Positions 1 to 9,448 of a stretch of 64,000 nucleotides of DNA are shown here, piece by piece. How positions within the stretch are numbered: the stretch's first letter is position 1; each line of letters begins with the position of its first letter. The stretch is from Leisingera aquaemixtae. Its GTDB lineage: Bacteria; Pseudomonadota; Alphaproteobacteria; Rhodobacterales; Rhodobacteraceae. A model generated the notes under the pieces. The model was not told where the DNA came from and searched no databases. It saw nothing but the letters and a program-made list of their open reading frames with translations. The translations under genes were made by a program, and so were the position numbers. The stretch covers positions 124,001 to 188,000 of the forward strand of contig NZ_JAHVJQ010000010.1 of NCBI RefSeq assembly GCF_019801145.1, written 5' to 3'.

Positions 1-620
1 TCGCTCCAGTAGAAACGCACGTTTTTATGGACAGACCGCAGGAAGTCCGACGCCTCTTGGAATTTCTCATCCGTCATCTCGCTCCAGTCGTTGACGCCAA
101 CAGCCAGCGCCGCAAAGCCGTAGGCATCTTCGACCACGTCCGGCAGCGACACCTTGCCGGCCAGCGCCGGGTCCGCCAGCATCTTCAGGTCGATATCGCC
201 TTCGACGAGATCTGTACGGTAGACGAGACCGGTATTTCCCCAATCAAAAGGCACCATCCAGACTTGGCCGTCCGACGACACTTCCGGCAGTTGAGCCAAT
301 GTAGGAAGCAGTTCGCCCCAGGCATCCAAGCGCGCGGTGTCAATCGGCTTGATCAGGTCGACAGCGCGCATCTTGCCGATCAGCCCACTGCAGGGATGGG
401 CCAGATCGGCCTTGAAACCGGAACGCAGCTTGTTGAAGCCCTCGTGGTCATCCGCGAAAAACGAAAAATCGGGGGCGCCTCCATGTTCTTCGACATAGGC
501 GTTAAAGAAGCCTGGATCGTCGTAGCCTGACCAGTCAAACACGGTGATCTGGCCCGCACTGGCGCCAAAGGCGGCCAGCGCTCCCAGGGCCAGCCCGGCC
601 GAAAGGGATTTGATCTTCAT
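1..620 (-). CDS. Polyamine ABC transporter substrate-binding protein (partial, 3' end outside window)
   Basis: The first 206 codons of a periplasmic binding protein of the PotD/PotF type, read from ATG at 618-620 leftward; the C-terminal part lies beyond the window. It begins with MKIKSLSAGLALGALAAFG, a typical Sec signal peptide ending near ASAGQ, followed by ITVFDWSGYDDPGF, the characteristic start of spermidine/putrescine-binding proteins. An AGGAGGAG ribosome site lies just upstream (about 626-633). It is the last gene of the agmatine/polyamine operon, 28 bases after the ATPase gene. It would capture a polyamine and deliver it to the two permeases encoded upstream. Ligand identity is inferred from the family and from the aguAB neighbours. 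Confidence 0.88.
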   Translation of the reverse strand, partial: MKIKSLSAGLALGALAAFGASAGQITVFDWSGYDDPGFFNAYVEEHGGAPDFSFFADDHEGFNKLRSGFKADLAHPCSGLIGKMRAVDLIKPIDTARLDAWGELLPTLAQLPEVSSDGQVWMVPFDWGNTGLVYRTDLVEGDIDLKMLADPALAGKVSLPDVVEDAYGFAALAVGVNDWSEMTDEKFQEASDFLRSVHKNVRFYWS

Positions 621-648
621 GGGTACTCCTCCTCTCAGGACATTCGGT

Positions 649-1743
649 TCATTTCTTGGGAAGGGCGACGGCCGCACCGCCGCGAAAGCCTGACCACACG
701 GCATCACCGATCTCAAAATGGTCGGCCCGTTCGAAATTTGTCACCGAGGCGATCAGCGGATCAGTCCGGCCCTCAAGCTCCAGGTAGTAGTGGATTGTTT
801 CGCCATAGAAGGCCCGGTCGATCACGCGCGCCGGAACGGCCACATCGGCCCCTTCAGGGCGTTCGCTGCCGATATGAACGCGCTCGGGCCGCAGGCCGAT
901 CGTGACTGCGGCTCCAATGCCATCCGAAACGCCATGCGCATCGACCGAAAGCTGCCCGAACCGAGGCAATTCAACTTCAAGCCGAGTGCCGCCATTGGCC
1001 TTGATGCTGCCATCGAAGAAGTTCATCCCGCCGATGAAATCCGCGACCTGTTTGGTGTTGGGCTTCTGATAGAGCTCGTGCGGTGTGGCCACCTGTGCGA
1101 GCTTGCCCTCGAACATCACGCCGCAGCGGTCCGAGATCGTCATCGCCTCATGCTGGTCATGGGTTACCATCAGGAAGGTGATCCCAACCGAGCGCTGTAA
1201 TGCCCGCAGTTCCATCTGCATCTGTTCGCGCAGCTTCTTGTCGAGCGCCGACATCGGCTCGTCCAGCAGCAGGACCTTGGGTTCCAGCACCAGGGCCCGG
1301 GCCAGGGCCACCCGCTGGCGCTGGCCGCCGGACAGCTCATGCGCGCTGCGCCGGCCCAACCCCTCCAGGCCTACCTTGGCAAGCATGTCTTCCGCCCTGG
1401 CCCGCTTTTCTGACCGGCTCAGGCCGGAGCGCGCCAGGCCGAAGATGATGTTCTCCTCGACGTTCAAATGCGGAAAGATGGCGTAGCTCTGAAACACCAT
1501 ATTCGTTGGCCGGTGGTTGGCATCAATCCCGGCCATTGGCAGGCCGCCGATGGAGATGGTGCCTTCCGACGGTTCCTCGAAGCCTGCGATCATTCTGAGC
1601 AGCGTGGACTTGCCGCAGCCCGAGGGGCCGAGCAGAGAGAAGAACTCCCCCTCCTTCAGCTGCAGGTTCACGTTCCTGACAGCCCGGAAGCTTCCGAAGG
1701 ACTTGCTGACATTGGCGATATTGACGGCGATCTTATGGTCCAT
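649..1743 (-). CDS. Polyamine ABC transporter ATP-binding protein (PotA/PotG-like)
   Basis: 364-aa ATPase that would power the membrane transporter made by the two adjacent permeases. Visible motifs are Walker A GPSGCGKST near residue 39, signature LSGGQRQRVALARAL, Walker B VLLLDEPMSALD and switch VTHDQHEA. The last ~120 residues fit the TOBE domain usual in the Pot/Fbp family, giving a normal family length. It follows the second permease gene by 11 bases and precedes the binding protein, so it is in the same transcript. A paralogous ATPase sits at 49608-50774. Confidence 0.93.
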   Translation of the reverse strand: MDHKIAVNIANVSKSFGSFRAVRNVNLQLKEGEFFSLLGPSGCGKSTLLRMIAGFEEPSEGTISIGGLPMAGIDANHRPTNMVFQSYAIFPHLNVEENIIFGLARSGLSRSEKRARAEDMLAKVGLEGLGRRSAHELSGGQRQRVALARALVLEPKVLLLDEPMSALDKKLREQMQMELRALQRSVGITFLMVTHDQHEAMTISDRCGVMFEGKLAQVATPHELYQKPNTKQVADFIGGMNFFDGSIKANGGTRLEVELPRFGQLSVDAHGVSDGIGAAVTIGLRPERVHIGSERPEGADVAVPARVIDRAFYGETIHYYLELEGRTDPLIASVTNFERADHFEIGDAVWSGFRGGAAVALPKK

Positions 1744-1754
1744 GCCGGTAGGTC

Positions 1755-2573
1755 CTACTCGGGTTGCTGTGTGAAACGTTCGCTGCGGCGGCGGAAGCGT
1801 TCGGCCACCAGCAAGAACAGAATGGAAATAAGGATAAGGAGCGAGCCGAGCGCGATCACGTTCGGCAGCTTCGCCGGGAAGCGCACTTGGCTCCAGATAT
1901 AGACCGGCAGCGTCGGGCTGTTGCCGGACAGGAAGAAGGCCAGGATGAACTCATCGAAGGAGACCGTAAAGCTGATCAGCAGGCTGGAAATGATCCCCGG
2001 CGAGACAACCGGCAGCGTCACTCGCCGCAGTGCGCCCCAGGAAGTTTCGCCGAGGTCAACGGCGGCCTCTTCCAGCGCATCATCGAACTGACCGAAGGCT
2101 GATGTCATGATCGACACGCAGAATGGAATGGTCAGCAGCGAATGGGCCAGGATCACGGTGAAAAGCGTGGTGCCGATCCCGATGCCGAGGAACACGATCA
2201 GCAGCGAAATGGCGATGATGATTTCGGGCATCACCAGCGGTGCCATGACGAGGGTCTGGCTGATCCGGCGCAGCGGGAAGCGGTGCTTGGTGATCGCGCG
2301 TGAGATTAGCGTGCCCAGGCTGGTGGCCACCACTGCAGAAACAACGGCCACGATCAGACTGTTTTTCAAAGCGTCAAACAGGGCCGTCTGTTCAGCCAGG
2401 CTCCCGTACCATTTTGTCGTGAAGCCTGTCAGCGGGAAACCGAGTATCTTGGAGTCATTGAAGGAAAACAGCGGCAGCAGCAGGATCGGCAGGTAAAGGA
2501 ACCCGATATAGAGCACCGCATAGGCGGGCAGCAGCCTGCCAATCCGCGACAGAACGGCAACAACGCGGTTCAT
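1755..2573 (-). CDS. Polyamine ABC transporter permease (PotC/PotI-like)
   Basis: 272-aa inner-membrane permease. About six hydrophobic helices are visible, with the permease EAA-type loop around EEAAVDLGETSWGALRRVTLP, which docks on the ATPase. The N-terminus (AVLYIGFLYLPILLLPLFSF) matches PotC-type proteins. The start overlaps the stop of the partner permease by 4 bases (ATGA), a sign of translational coupling. It forms the heterodimeric channel with the product of 2570-3430. Confidence 0.92.
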   Translation of the reverse strand: MNRVVAVLSRIGRLLPAYAVLYIGFLYLPILLLPLFSFNDSKILGFPLTGFTTKWYGSLAEQTALFDALKNSLIVAVVSAVVATSLGTLISRAITKHRFPLRRISQTLVMAPLVMPEIIIAISLLIVFLGIGIGTTLFTVILAHSLLTIPFCVSIMTSAFGQFDDALEEAAVDLGETSWGALRRVTLPVVSPGIISSLLISFTVSFDEFILAFFLSGNSPTLPVYIWSQVRFPAKLPNVIALGSLLILISILFLLVAERFRRRSERFTQQPE

Positions 2574-3430
2574 TTCAGGCTCCTTTCAATCAGTTTCAGG
2601 CCAAGCACCAGCAAGCAGGCGGCACCCGTCACGCAGACCACGGCCGACAGCGCCAGCGCCGCCCCCAGCGGCCAGTTGTTGGCCTTGCCGAACTGGACCT
2701 GGATCATGTTGGCGACCATTGCGCCGTCCGACCCGCCAACCAGCGCCGGGGTGACGTAATCGCCAACGGTGGGAATGAAGATGATCATGCTGGCACCGAT
2801 GATGCCGGGGATCGACAGCGGCAGGGTCACCCGCAGGAAGCTGCGCACCGGCCCCTCCCCCAGATCCTTTGCCGCCTCCAAATAGCTGCGGTCGATCTTT
2901 TCCAGTGACACAAAGATCGGCAGGATCGCAAAGGGAGCCCAAGCGTGCGCCAGAGTCACCACCACGGCTTCGGAGTTGTAAAGCAGAGTGTCGATGGGGG
3001 TGTCGATGACACCGAGCCACAGCAGCGCGGAATTGACCACCCCGTTCTGTGCAAGAATGAGCTTCCAAGAGAACACCCGCAGCAGGTAGCTTGTCCAGAA
3101 GGGGATGGTCACCAGGAACAGCCACATCGCCTTGTTTTTCTTAACATTGAACGCGATGTGGTAGGCCACAGGGTAAGCCAGCAGAACGGTCAGCAGCGTC
3201 ACCATGGCGGCGATCCGTACCGAGCGGAAGATCAGGGTGCGGTACAGCGGGTCTGCAAAGACTTCCCGGTAGTTGGCCCAGGTGAAGTCGCGCGTCACAT
3301 CCACAAACTCCTGGGTCCAGAAGGAGTAAGCAATCGTCATCCCCACTGGCGCTGCAATCAACAGCAGTACATAGAGCGTCGTCGGCGTCGCCAGCAGCAG
3401 CCCCAGCCTGGCGTTTTTGTCCAAAGTCAC
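2570..3430 (-). CDS. Polyamine ABC transporter permease (PotB/PotH-like)
   Basis: 286-aa inner-membrane permease with about six membrane segments and the EAA loop LEAAKDLGEGPVRSFLRVTLP. PotB-type features include IPFWTSYLLRVFSWKLIL and FIPTVGDYVTPALVGG. It lies 21 bases after the N-carbamoylputrescine amidase gene, which ties uptake directly to agmatine breakdown. Substrate specificity cannot be read from the permease itself; agmatine, putrescine or spermidine are all possible. Confidence 0.92.
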   Translation of the reverse strand: MTLDKNARLGLLLATPTTLYVLLLIAAPVGMTIAYSFWTQEFVDVTRDFTWANYREVFADPLYRTLIFRSVRIAAMVTLLTVLLAYPVAYHIAFNVKKNKAMWLFLVTIPFWTSYLLRVFSWKLILAQNGVVNSALLWLGVIDTPIDTLLYNSEAVVVTLAHAWAPFAILPIFVSLEKIDRSYLEAAKDLGEGPVRSFLRVTLPLSIPGIIGASMIIFIPTVGDYVTPALVGGSDGAMVANMIQVQFGKANNWPLGAALALSAVVCVTGAACLLVLGLKLIERSLK

Positions 3431-3451
3431 GGTGCTTCCCCCTTCCGGCTA

Positions 3452-4333
3452 TCAGCCCGTGCGTCCGTCATAGGTGCAAATCGCGCCGTAGAGGTCAGGC
3501 CTGCGGTCCCTGAAGACCCCCCAGTAGCGGCGCGTTTCGGCCACCGCATCCAGGTCGAACTCCGCGGTCAGAACCACACCGTCCTCGCGCTCGGCCTCGG
3601 CTACTTTCTGGCCAAATTGGTCGGCGATGAAGGAGCCGCCGAAGAAGGCCATGCGCAGTTTATCGTCCTCCGTGGCGACTTCCTCGCCCACCCGGTTGCT
3701 GGCAACGACCGGCACCAGGTTGGCACCGGCGTGGCCGCGCATCACGGTCTGCCAATGGGGAATGCAATCGGCATCCGGGCGGGTCGGTTCGGAGCCGATG
3801 GCGGTGGGATAAAGTAGCATTTCCGCACCCTGCAACACCATGCAGCGGGCGGCTTCAGGGAACCACTGGTCCCAGCAGATCGCCGCGCCCACGCGCCCGA
3901 AGGCTGTGTCCCAGACCTTGAAGCCGGTATCGCCGGGGCTGAAGAACTGTTTCTCCTGGTAAGCGACGTCATTAGGGATATGCGACTTACGGTAAATCCC
4001 CATGACCGTTCCGTCGGCGTCAATCATTGCCAACGAATTGAAGTAGCTCTGCCCGGCACGTTCAAAGAAGGATACCGGCAGGACCACCCCCAACTCCCTG
4101 GCTACGGAGGAAAAATGCCGGATTGCCGTGTTTTCTTCCACAGTGCTGGCCAGCGCGAAATGTTTGTGCGCCTGTTCGATGCAGAAATAGGGTGTCTCAA
4201 ACAGTTCCTGGATCAGGATCACATTGGCACCGCGGCCGGCTGCGTCGCGCACCAGCTCCTCAGCCTTGGCAATATTGTCTTCCTTGTCCCAGGAACAGCT
4301 CATCTGGGTGGCAGCGAGGGTTACATTACGCAT
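3452..4333 (-). CDS. aguB: N-carbamoylputrescine amidase
   Basis: Nitrilase-superfamily hydrolase that converts N-carbamoylputrescine to putrescine, CO2 and ammonia, the second step of the agmatine deiminase route. The catalytic triad is visible: Glu in LIQELFETPYF, Lys in IYRKSHIP and Cys in GAAICWDQWFPEAARC. The family start [16 protein letters not shown] is at 4331-4333, giving 293 aa; a longer in-frame opening to 4393 lies inside aguA and is not needed. The gene overlaps the aguA stop by 8 bases, and the two enzymes are consecutive in the pathway. Confidence 0.93.
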   Translation of the reverse strand: MRNVTLAATQMSCSWDKEDNIAKAEELVRDAAGRGANVILIQELFETPYFCIEQAHKHFALASTVEENTAIRHFSSVARELGVVLPVSFFERAGQSYFNSLAMIDADGTVMGIYRKSHIPNDVAYQEKQFFSPGDTGFKVWDTAFGRVGAAICWDQWFPEAARCMVLQGAEMLLYPTAIGSEPTRPDADCIPHWQTVMRGHAGANLVPVVASNRVGEEVATEDDKLRMAFFGGSFIADQFGQKVAEAEREDGVVLTAEFDLDAVAETRRYWGVFRDRRPDLYGAICTYDGRTG

Positions 4334-5345
4334 GGACGGGAGCTCCGGCTTTGGGTTGCTGCTGGGTGATGCAATGGATGTTGCCGCCGCCATCGGCGAT
4401 CGCGTTGGTCAGAACGCCGACGACAATGCGGTCCGGGAACAGGCTGGACAGGACGTCCAGCGCCTCCTGGTCGTGCTCGGGGAAACCGTATTGCGGGACG
4501 ATCACGCCGCCGTTCACCAGATAGAAGTTGATGTACGACAGGAAGCGGCGGCTGCCGTCCGGTTTGCGGTCTACAGGCGGCGAGGTCACCTGGAAAATCG
4601 TCAGCGGCTGGCCTGCCGCATCAGTCTCCGCTTCCAGAATGGCGCGGTTGTCCAGCAGGTTCTGATAGTCGGAATCCTCCGGATCGGCGCTGACCTGGCA
4701 TAGGACGCCGCCGGGCACAAAAGCCGCAACGACATCGACGTGGCCATTGGTCGAGTCATTCTCCAGCGTGCGGGTCAGCCAAATGACCTTGGACAGGCCC
4801 AGTTGCCTGCACAGCTCTGCTTCGAATTCTTCCGGGGTTGGCCCGCCATTGCGGGTGCGGTGTTCATAGCATTGCCGCGTGACAACGCAGGTGCCTTTGC
4901 CATCAATATTTAGCGCGCCCCCCTCGTAGACCATGGCGGACGGGTTCCGCTTTGCGCCTGCCAGCTCAATTATACGGGCTGCAACATTGGCATCTTTCTT
5001 GTGAGGCCACTCGCCGCCCCAACCATCAAAGGTCCAGTCCACACCAGCAAGCGAGCCATCGTCGCCCAGCACGAAGGTCGGCCCGTTGTCGCGCAGCCAA
5101 CTGTCATCCAGCGGGCAAGCGACCAGCTCAATATTGGCTTCGTCTTCGAGCTCTCCGAGCCCATCGCAGTTCTCCGGGTCATAGAGCATGGTCAGAGGTT
5201 CGAACTGTGCGATGGCCTTGGCGACATCAGCATATTCGCGCCGCACTTGCGGCAGGTTATCGCCAAAGGTGCCTTCAGCGCAGGGCCAGGCCATCCAGGT
5301 CCGCTCGTGTGGGACCCATTCGGGCGGCATGCGGTATTGAGTCAT
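4326..5345 (-). CDS. aguA: Agmatine deiminase
   Basis: 339-aa deiminase that hydrolyses agmatine to N-carbamoylputrescine and ammonia. The N-terminus [17 protein letters not shown] is diagnostic, and the catalytic cysteine sits in [13 protein letters not shown] near the C-terminus. [10 protein letters not shown] and [11 protein letters not shown] carry further substrate-binding and catalytic residues of the guanidine-modifying fold. It overlaps the aminotransferase gene by 4 bases upstream and aguB by 8 bases downstream, so the three are almost certainly co-translated. Confidence 0.95.
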   Translation of the reverse strand: MTQYRMPPEWVPHERTWMAWPCAEGTFGDNLPQVRREYADVAKAIAQFEPLTMLYDPENCDGLGELEDEANIELVACPLDDSWLRDNGPTFVLGDDGSLAGVDWTFDGWGGEWPHKKDANVAARIIELAGAKRNPSAMVYEGGALNIDGKGTCVVTRQCYEHRTRNGGPTPEEFEAELCRQLGLSKVIWLTRTLENDSTNGHVDVVAAFVPGGVLCQVSADPEDSDYQNLLDNRAILEAETDAAGQPLTIFQVTSPPVDRKPDGSRRFLSYINFYLVNGGVIVPQYGFPEHDQEALDVLSSLFPDRIVVGVLTNAIADGGGNIHCITQQQPKAGAPVHA

Positions 5346-6736
5346 GCGAGGTTCACCCCCTGCTTGATGAGATCGTCAGTTGTCTTGCGGATACCGGCTT
5401 CAAGGATGTCGAACATTTGGTCGATTTGACCGTCCGTGATCACCAACGGCGGCGAGAACACGCACATGTTGATAATCGGGCGCAGGATGAGGCCGTTTTC
5501 CTGGCAATGGGCGTCGATCATCGCACCCACGGTCTTGTCGAGTGCGAGTAGATCGTCAGCTGACGCATCTGCTACGCACTCGACACAGCCGAGCAGCCCC
5601 TTGCCGCGCGCATCTCCGACAAGCGGGAGGTCAGCGAGAGCTCCGAGCCGTGCTTCGAAATGGGGAGTGACATTTCGCACATGCTCAAGGATGCCCTCGC
5701 GTTCGATGATCTCGATGTTCTTGAGCGCAGCGGCTGCGCTGACCGGATGGCCCGAGTAGGTGAAGCCGTTCGAAAAGGTCGCGTCCCGGGACTTGTCACC
5801 GGAAACGTCGGCAATCAGCCGGTCCGAGATGATGCAGGCTCCCATCGGCACATAGCCTGAGGTCATGCCCTTGGCGCAAGTGATGATGTCAGGAACGATG
5901 TCGAACACCGCTTCCGAGGCGAACCAATGGCCCATGCGGCCGAAACCGGTGACCACTTCGTCGGAGATGTAAAGCACATCATGCCGGCGGCACACCTCGA
6001 GGCAGCGTTTGTGGTAGCCCGCCGGCGGGACAATCACCCCGCCGGAACACAGGATCGGCTCAGCAATGAATGCCGCGACCTTATGAGCGCCGATCTGCAG
6101 AATGGCGTTCTCCAGATCCGCTACCTTTTCATCCAGAAACGCCTCGATGCTCTGGCCTTCCGCGCGGACATAAGGGTTCACATTGGGCAGGAAGTGGGTC
6201 AGATGCGTTGCCTGGTCCAACCAGCCCTTGTCACGCTCCTTGCCGCTCATCGAAGCCGCCAGATAGGTCGAGCCGTGATAGGCCTTCTGACGCGAGATGA
6301 CGATTTTCTTTTCCGGCCGTCCCAGAATGTTGTTACGGAACTGAATGAAACGCAGCGCACTGTCCACGGCGGTCGAGCCGCCGGTGGTGAAGAACACGTG
6401 GTTCAGATCCCCCGGCGTACGTTTGGCTATTTCATGGGCCAGGCGCGCGGACGTGGAGTTCGCATTGTTGAACGGCGAGAAATAAGCCAGCTCGCGCGCC
6501 TGTTCCGCCATCGCCTCGACGATCTCGGTGTTTCCGTAACCGATCTGCACGCACCACATGCCTGCCGGCCCGTCGATAAGGCGCTCGCCCGTTTCCGTTG
6601 TGACATAGATGCCTTCACCACCTTCGGTGAAGGTCCTGTCGTTCTGGCCGATATAGGCCATTCCCTCCCACGGATGAACGAAATGCCCGTTGTCCCAATC
6701 GCGGACGGTGTCGAAGTCGGTGTTCAGCAGCGTCAT
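5342..6736 (-). CDS. Class III aminotransferase, probable putrescine/polyamine transaminase (SpuC-like)
   Basis: 464-aa PLP enzyme of the omega-transaminase class. The PLP lysine is in [18 protein letters not shown] and the cofactor aspartate in [16 protein letters not shown] at 6734-6736 was chosen because it has an AGGTGAG ribosome site and gives the usual N-terminus; the reading frame stays open to 6784 but no site supports that. It is the first gene of the operon and would deaminate the putrescine made by AguA/AguB. It resembles 46926-48338 over its length (shared HPWEG, IYV, DGPxGMWC blocks), so the window has two paralogues. Exact amine donor is inferred. Confidence 0.9.
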   Translation of the reverse strand: MTLLNTDFDTVRDWDNGHFVHPWEGMAYIGQNDRTFTEGGEGIYVTTETGERLIDGPAGMWCVQIGYGNTEIVEAMAEQARELAYFSPFNNANSTSARLAHEIAKRTPGDLNHVFFTTGGSTAVDSALRFIQFRNNILGRPEKKIVISRQKAYHGSTYLAASMSGKERDKGWLDQATHLTHFLPNVNPYVRAEGQSIEAFLDEKVADLENAILQIGAHKVAAFIAEPILCSGGVIVPPAGYHKRCLEVCRRHDVLYISDEVVTGFGRMGHWFASEAVFDIVPDIITCAKGMTSGYVPMGACIISDRLIADVSGDKSRDATFSNGFTYSGHPVSAAAALKNIEIIEREGILEHVRNVTPHFEARLGALADLPLVGDARGKGLLGCVECVADASADDLLALDKTVGAMIDAHCQENGLILRPIINMCVFSPPLVITDGQIDQMFDILEAGIRKTTDDLIKQGVNLA

Positions 6737-6769
6737 GATCTCACCTGAGTTGTAACATTTATCACAAAC

Positions 6770-6787
6770 TGAACATACATACATTCA
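6770..6787. promoter_or_regulatory. Candidate TetR operator between aminotransferase and tetR genes
   Basis: TGAACATACATACATTCA has TGAA/TTCA ends around a ten-base centre and lies between the divergent aminotransferase (start 6736) and TetR (start about 6882) genes. The paralogous locus has TGAACGTTCATTCA and TGAACGATCATTCA in the equivalent place (46853-46895), with the same ends but a shorter centre. Binding is inferred from position and similarity. Confidence 0.45.
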
Positions 6788-6881
6788 AAGTCAAGAAAAG
6801 CTTTTGCCTTTGAGCCTTGGCTGTGTGAAGTCATTGGAAACTCAAGGTCATTCACTCAATGCAGAGAGGTTCAAAGGAGAC

Positions 6882-7517
6882 GTGAGCGATACCGGCCAGC
6901 AAGAGGAAGGGCTGAATGCCAGAGAATTCAGCAAGTCAAAGAATCGGCGCCACCTGCTGGATTCCGCCGCGGAAGCTATTTTCAAACACGGCTTCCGAGG
7001 CGCGACCATTGCTGCAATCCAGGAGATTTCAGGCCTGTCGCGGGGCATGATCAACCTGCACTTCAAGACCAAGGAAAACCTTCTGCTGGCGGTCGCCGAA
7101 GATTTGTCGAACAATTACTCCGAACGCTGGAACAAGGTGGCCCTGGACCCGGACATCTCCGCTGCAGAGAAACTGAGGGGTATCATCCAACTGGATCTTT
7201 CCCCGGATTTCCTGAACCGGCGTGACGTAGCTGTTTGGTTCGCATTCCGCTCCGAGGTTTACTCGAACCCGGAATACCGCCGGTCTATCGATTCCAGGGA
7301 TGCGAGCCTGCGGAATGTAATGATTGAGCTCTGTCAGACGCTGATCGACGAGGGAAATTACCCAGACGCCGACGCAGAACTCGCAACTGACGGCCTGATA
7401 GCACTCCTTGAGGGAACGTGGACTGACTTCCATCTGCATGCAGAAGAATTCGATCGCAGCAAGGCAGAGCGTACCTGTCTGTACATTGCAAAGAGTCTAT
7501 TCCCAGATCATTTTTGA
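6882..7517 (+). CDS. TetR/BetI-type transcriptional repressor of the agmatine operon
   Basis: About 211 aa with an N-terminal TetR helix-turn-helix: NRRHLLDSAAEAIFKHGF, then SGLSRGMINLHFKTKENL. The C-terminal ligand domain ends with LEGTWTDFHLHAEEF and FPDHF, closely echoing the regulator at 46129-46770. The start is uncertain: GTG at 6882 follows AAGGAGA with short spacing, while the frame stays open with TTG/GTG codons back to 6804. It is divergent from the aminotransferase gene and probably represses that operon, with a polyamine or its aldehyde as the inferred signal. Confidence 0.85.
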   Translation: MSDTGQQEEGLNAREFSKSKNRRHLLDSAAEAIFKHGFRGATIAAIQEISGLSRGMINLHFKTKENLLLAVAEDLSNNYSERWNKVALDPDISAAEKLRGIIQLDLSPDFLNRRDVAVWFAFRSEVYSNPEYRRSIDSRDASLRNVMIELCQTLIDEGNYPDADAELATDGLIALLEGTWTDFHLHAEEFDRSKAERTCLYIAKSLFPDHF

Positions 7518-7868
7518 TCTCTTTCACGCGTGATTGCTACGACCGGTTTCCGGTTGCCGAAGTGCTGGGTGCTTAACCACTGCACAAGACGTTGACGGGA
7601 ATCTGCGTGCTTTAAGCTTCAAGGAAACCCGCCGTCTAAGCGAGAGCGGAAGAGTGAACGTCCGCTGACGGCGGATTACTCAGCTCGTTCGGCAGGCGCA
7701 ACGAAAGTCGGCTAACCGCCGTCACTTCGGGACGGCTCTAGTGCTGCGTCTGCACAAGTCATGTCCGCTTGGGGCTGGAACCGTCGACTGCGCTTGCGGC
7801 ACCCCATGGACGCGGCAACGTCAGCTGTAAGCTCGAATGCCAACTTCTCCTGGGCATTGAAGAGCCGT
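7518..7868. other. Intergenic, no gene recognised
   Basis: 351 bases between the TetR gene and the metallopeptidase gene. Only short open frames without ribosome sites are present, and no convincing terminator or repeat was seen. Confidence 0.5.
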
Positions 7869-8255
7869 TCAGACCCACCACTGGTCGATGGCTGCGATCT
7901 CTTCGTCAGTCCATCCGAAATGATGGGCGAACTCGTGAATAACAACATGCGCGATCAACTGGTTCAGCTCGACATCACCGCGGTCGCGCCATTCTGCCAG
8001 GATCGGCTGGCGGAAGAGCCAGACAACATCTGGAGGTGTCGCCATGTCGAGAACCGATTTCTCGGTCATAGGTATTCCCTCGTAGAGCCCCGTCAGTTCA
8101 TATGGATCTGCAAAACCAAGTTCGTCCAGCATGGCGGGCGCAGGCCATTCGGCAATGCGCAGAATGACGTTATCTGCAGATGGTCTGAAGGCCCTCGGCA
8201 GGGAAGCTATAGTGGCGCGAGCGATCTTCTCGAAATGGTCAAGGTCGTGGTGCAT
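7869..8255 (-). CDS. Minimal zincin-like metallopeptidase (MMP/DUF1025 family)
   Basis: 128-aa protein with a zinc-protease signature HEFAHHFG (HExxH) at about residues 112-119, near the C-terminus as in the small possible-metallopeptidase family found next to many alphaproteobacterial genes. It has no signal peptide or membrane segment, so it is probably cytoplasmic. No physiological substrate is known for the family. It stands alone on the minus strand; the ribosome site is weak. The family assignment rests on size and on the motif position, and the proteolytic activity is inferred. Confidence 0.82.
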   Translation of the reverse strand: MHHDLDHFEKIARATIASLPRAFRPSADNVILRIAEWPAPAMLDELGFADPYELTGLYEGIPMTEKSVLDMATPPDVVWLFRQPILAEWRDRGDVELNQLIAHVVIHEFAHHFGWTDEEIAAIDQWWV

Positions 8256-8423
8256 GCGTTCTATATGGTTTCTCGGAGTGGTTTAGTGAACCGCCAGGCC
8301 GGAGGGAGGCAGTTTATACGCCTGATGCGATCAGCAGCCTACCGCCAACTACTTGCCTCAGAAGAATATATCTGCTTTGACCGAGAAACACTGAAAGCAC
8401 GGGTGAAATTTGGCAATAGACCT

Positions 8424-9268
8424 TGGGGTCAGGACCCATTGATTTCAGTCTTTCAGCATGATTCACAAGCCGAAAATCGAGCGGTGACATGTCTAATCTC
8501 TTCTGGCCGACCGACGCGCAGATGGCCCGTCTGGAACCCTTTTCCCAAAATCCCACGGCAAGCCGCGCATTGATGGCCGACGCGTCCTGAGTGGAATTAT
8601 CTTTATCAATCGCAATGGCTTGCGGTTGCGGGATGCGCCCAAAGAGTACGGCCCGCACAAGACCCTGTACAATCGCTGGAAGCGGTGGAGCGATAAAGGG
8701 GTCTTTGCGCGGATCATGGCAGGCTTGGCGGCGGAACACGGCGAAGAGAAGACCGAGATGATCGACGCTACCTACCTCAAGGCCCGCCGGACAGCGGCCA
8801 GTATGGGCGTCAAAAACGGGGGCGCGGACGCCTGATAGGTCGAACCAAAGGTGGGATGAACACCAACCCGCACGCGGTCTGCGACAGCCAGGGTCGACCG
8901 CTCGATCTATTTGTGACTGCCGGTCAGGTCAGCGATTACATCGGCGCACGGGAATTGGTGCGCAGCTTGCCAGACGTTGATTGGCGGCTGGGGGATCGTG
9001 GCTACGACGCAGATTGGTTCAGAGAAGCTCTGAAAGACAAAGGGATACGCGCCTGCATCCCTGGCCGAAAGCAAAGAAAGAGAGCTATCAGATACGGCAA
9101 GCGCCGATACAAACGGCGCAACCGCATCGAAACCATGTGCGGCAGGCTTAAGGATTGGCGTCGGGTAGCAACCCGGTACGACAGGTGTCCAAAGGTCTTT
9201 CTATCTGCCATCGCTCTCGCCGCAACCATCATGTTCTGGCTATGAAATAAGAACGAGTCCTGACCCTA
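8424..9268 (+). mobile_element. Degenerate IS5-family insertion sequence
   Basis: An about 0.84-kb element bounded by imperfect inverted ends: GGGGTCAGGACCCATT at the left (from about 8425) and GGGTCAGGACTCGTT read inward from the right (9254-9268). The enclosed transposase has two frameshifts. Exact end points and the target duplication are unclear because the flanks (CTTG on the left, TAGG on the right) no longer match well. Confidence 0.8.
8489..9245 (+). pseudogene. IS5-family transposase, broken by two frameshifts
   Basis: The protein can be read in three consecutive frames: MSNLFWPTDAQMARLEPF from 8489, then INRNGLRLRDAPKEYGPHKT and MIDATYLKARRTAASMGVK in the next frame, then DLFVTAGQVSDYIGARELV and RNRIETMCGRLKDWRRVATR to the stop at 9245. 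The shifts fall near 8540 (CCCTTTTCCC) and near 8815 (AAAAACGGGGG). Each fits loss of a single base from a homopolymer, and rejoining restores a DDE transposase. A sequencing error in both runs is an alternative. Confidence 0.85.
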
Positions 9269-9448
9269 GGGTTCCCGCCGCCGCAGTGCAGCCTCCCCAA
9301 TGCGGCCGTTCGCAATCAGATACAGGATTTCTAACCAGCCAATGCCTCGGCCGGTACGAAACGCTCTTTGGCCACATGTAACCAAAGGCATTCCGGAGCA
9401 ATCCATGCTACCTTCCCACGGATAGTATTCTGGTAGCGGGTATTTGAG

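Noticed and set aside
8314-8739. 141-codon open frame on the minus strand
   Set aside because: It is antisense to the broken transposase and reads across its left end.
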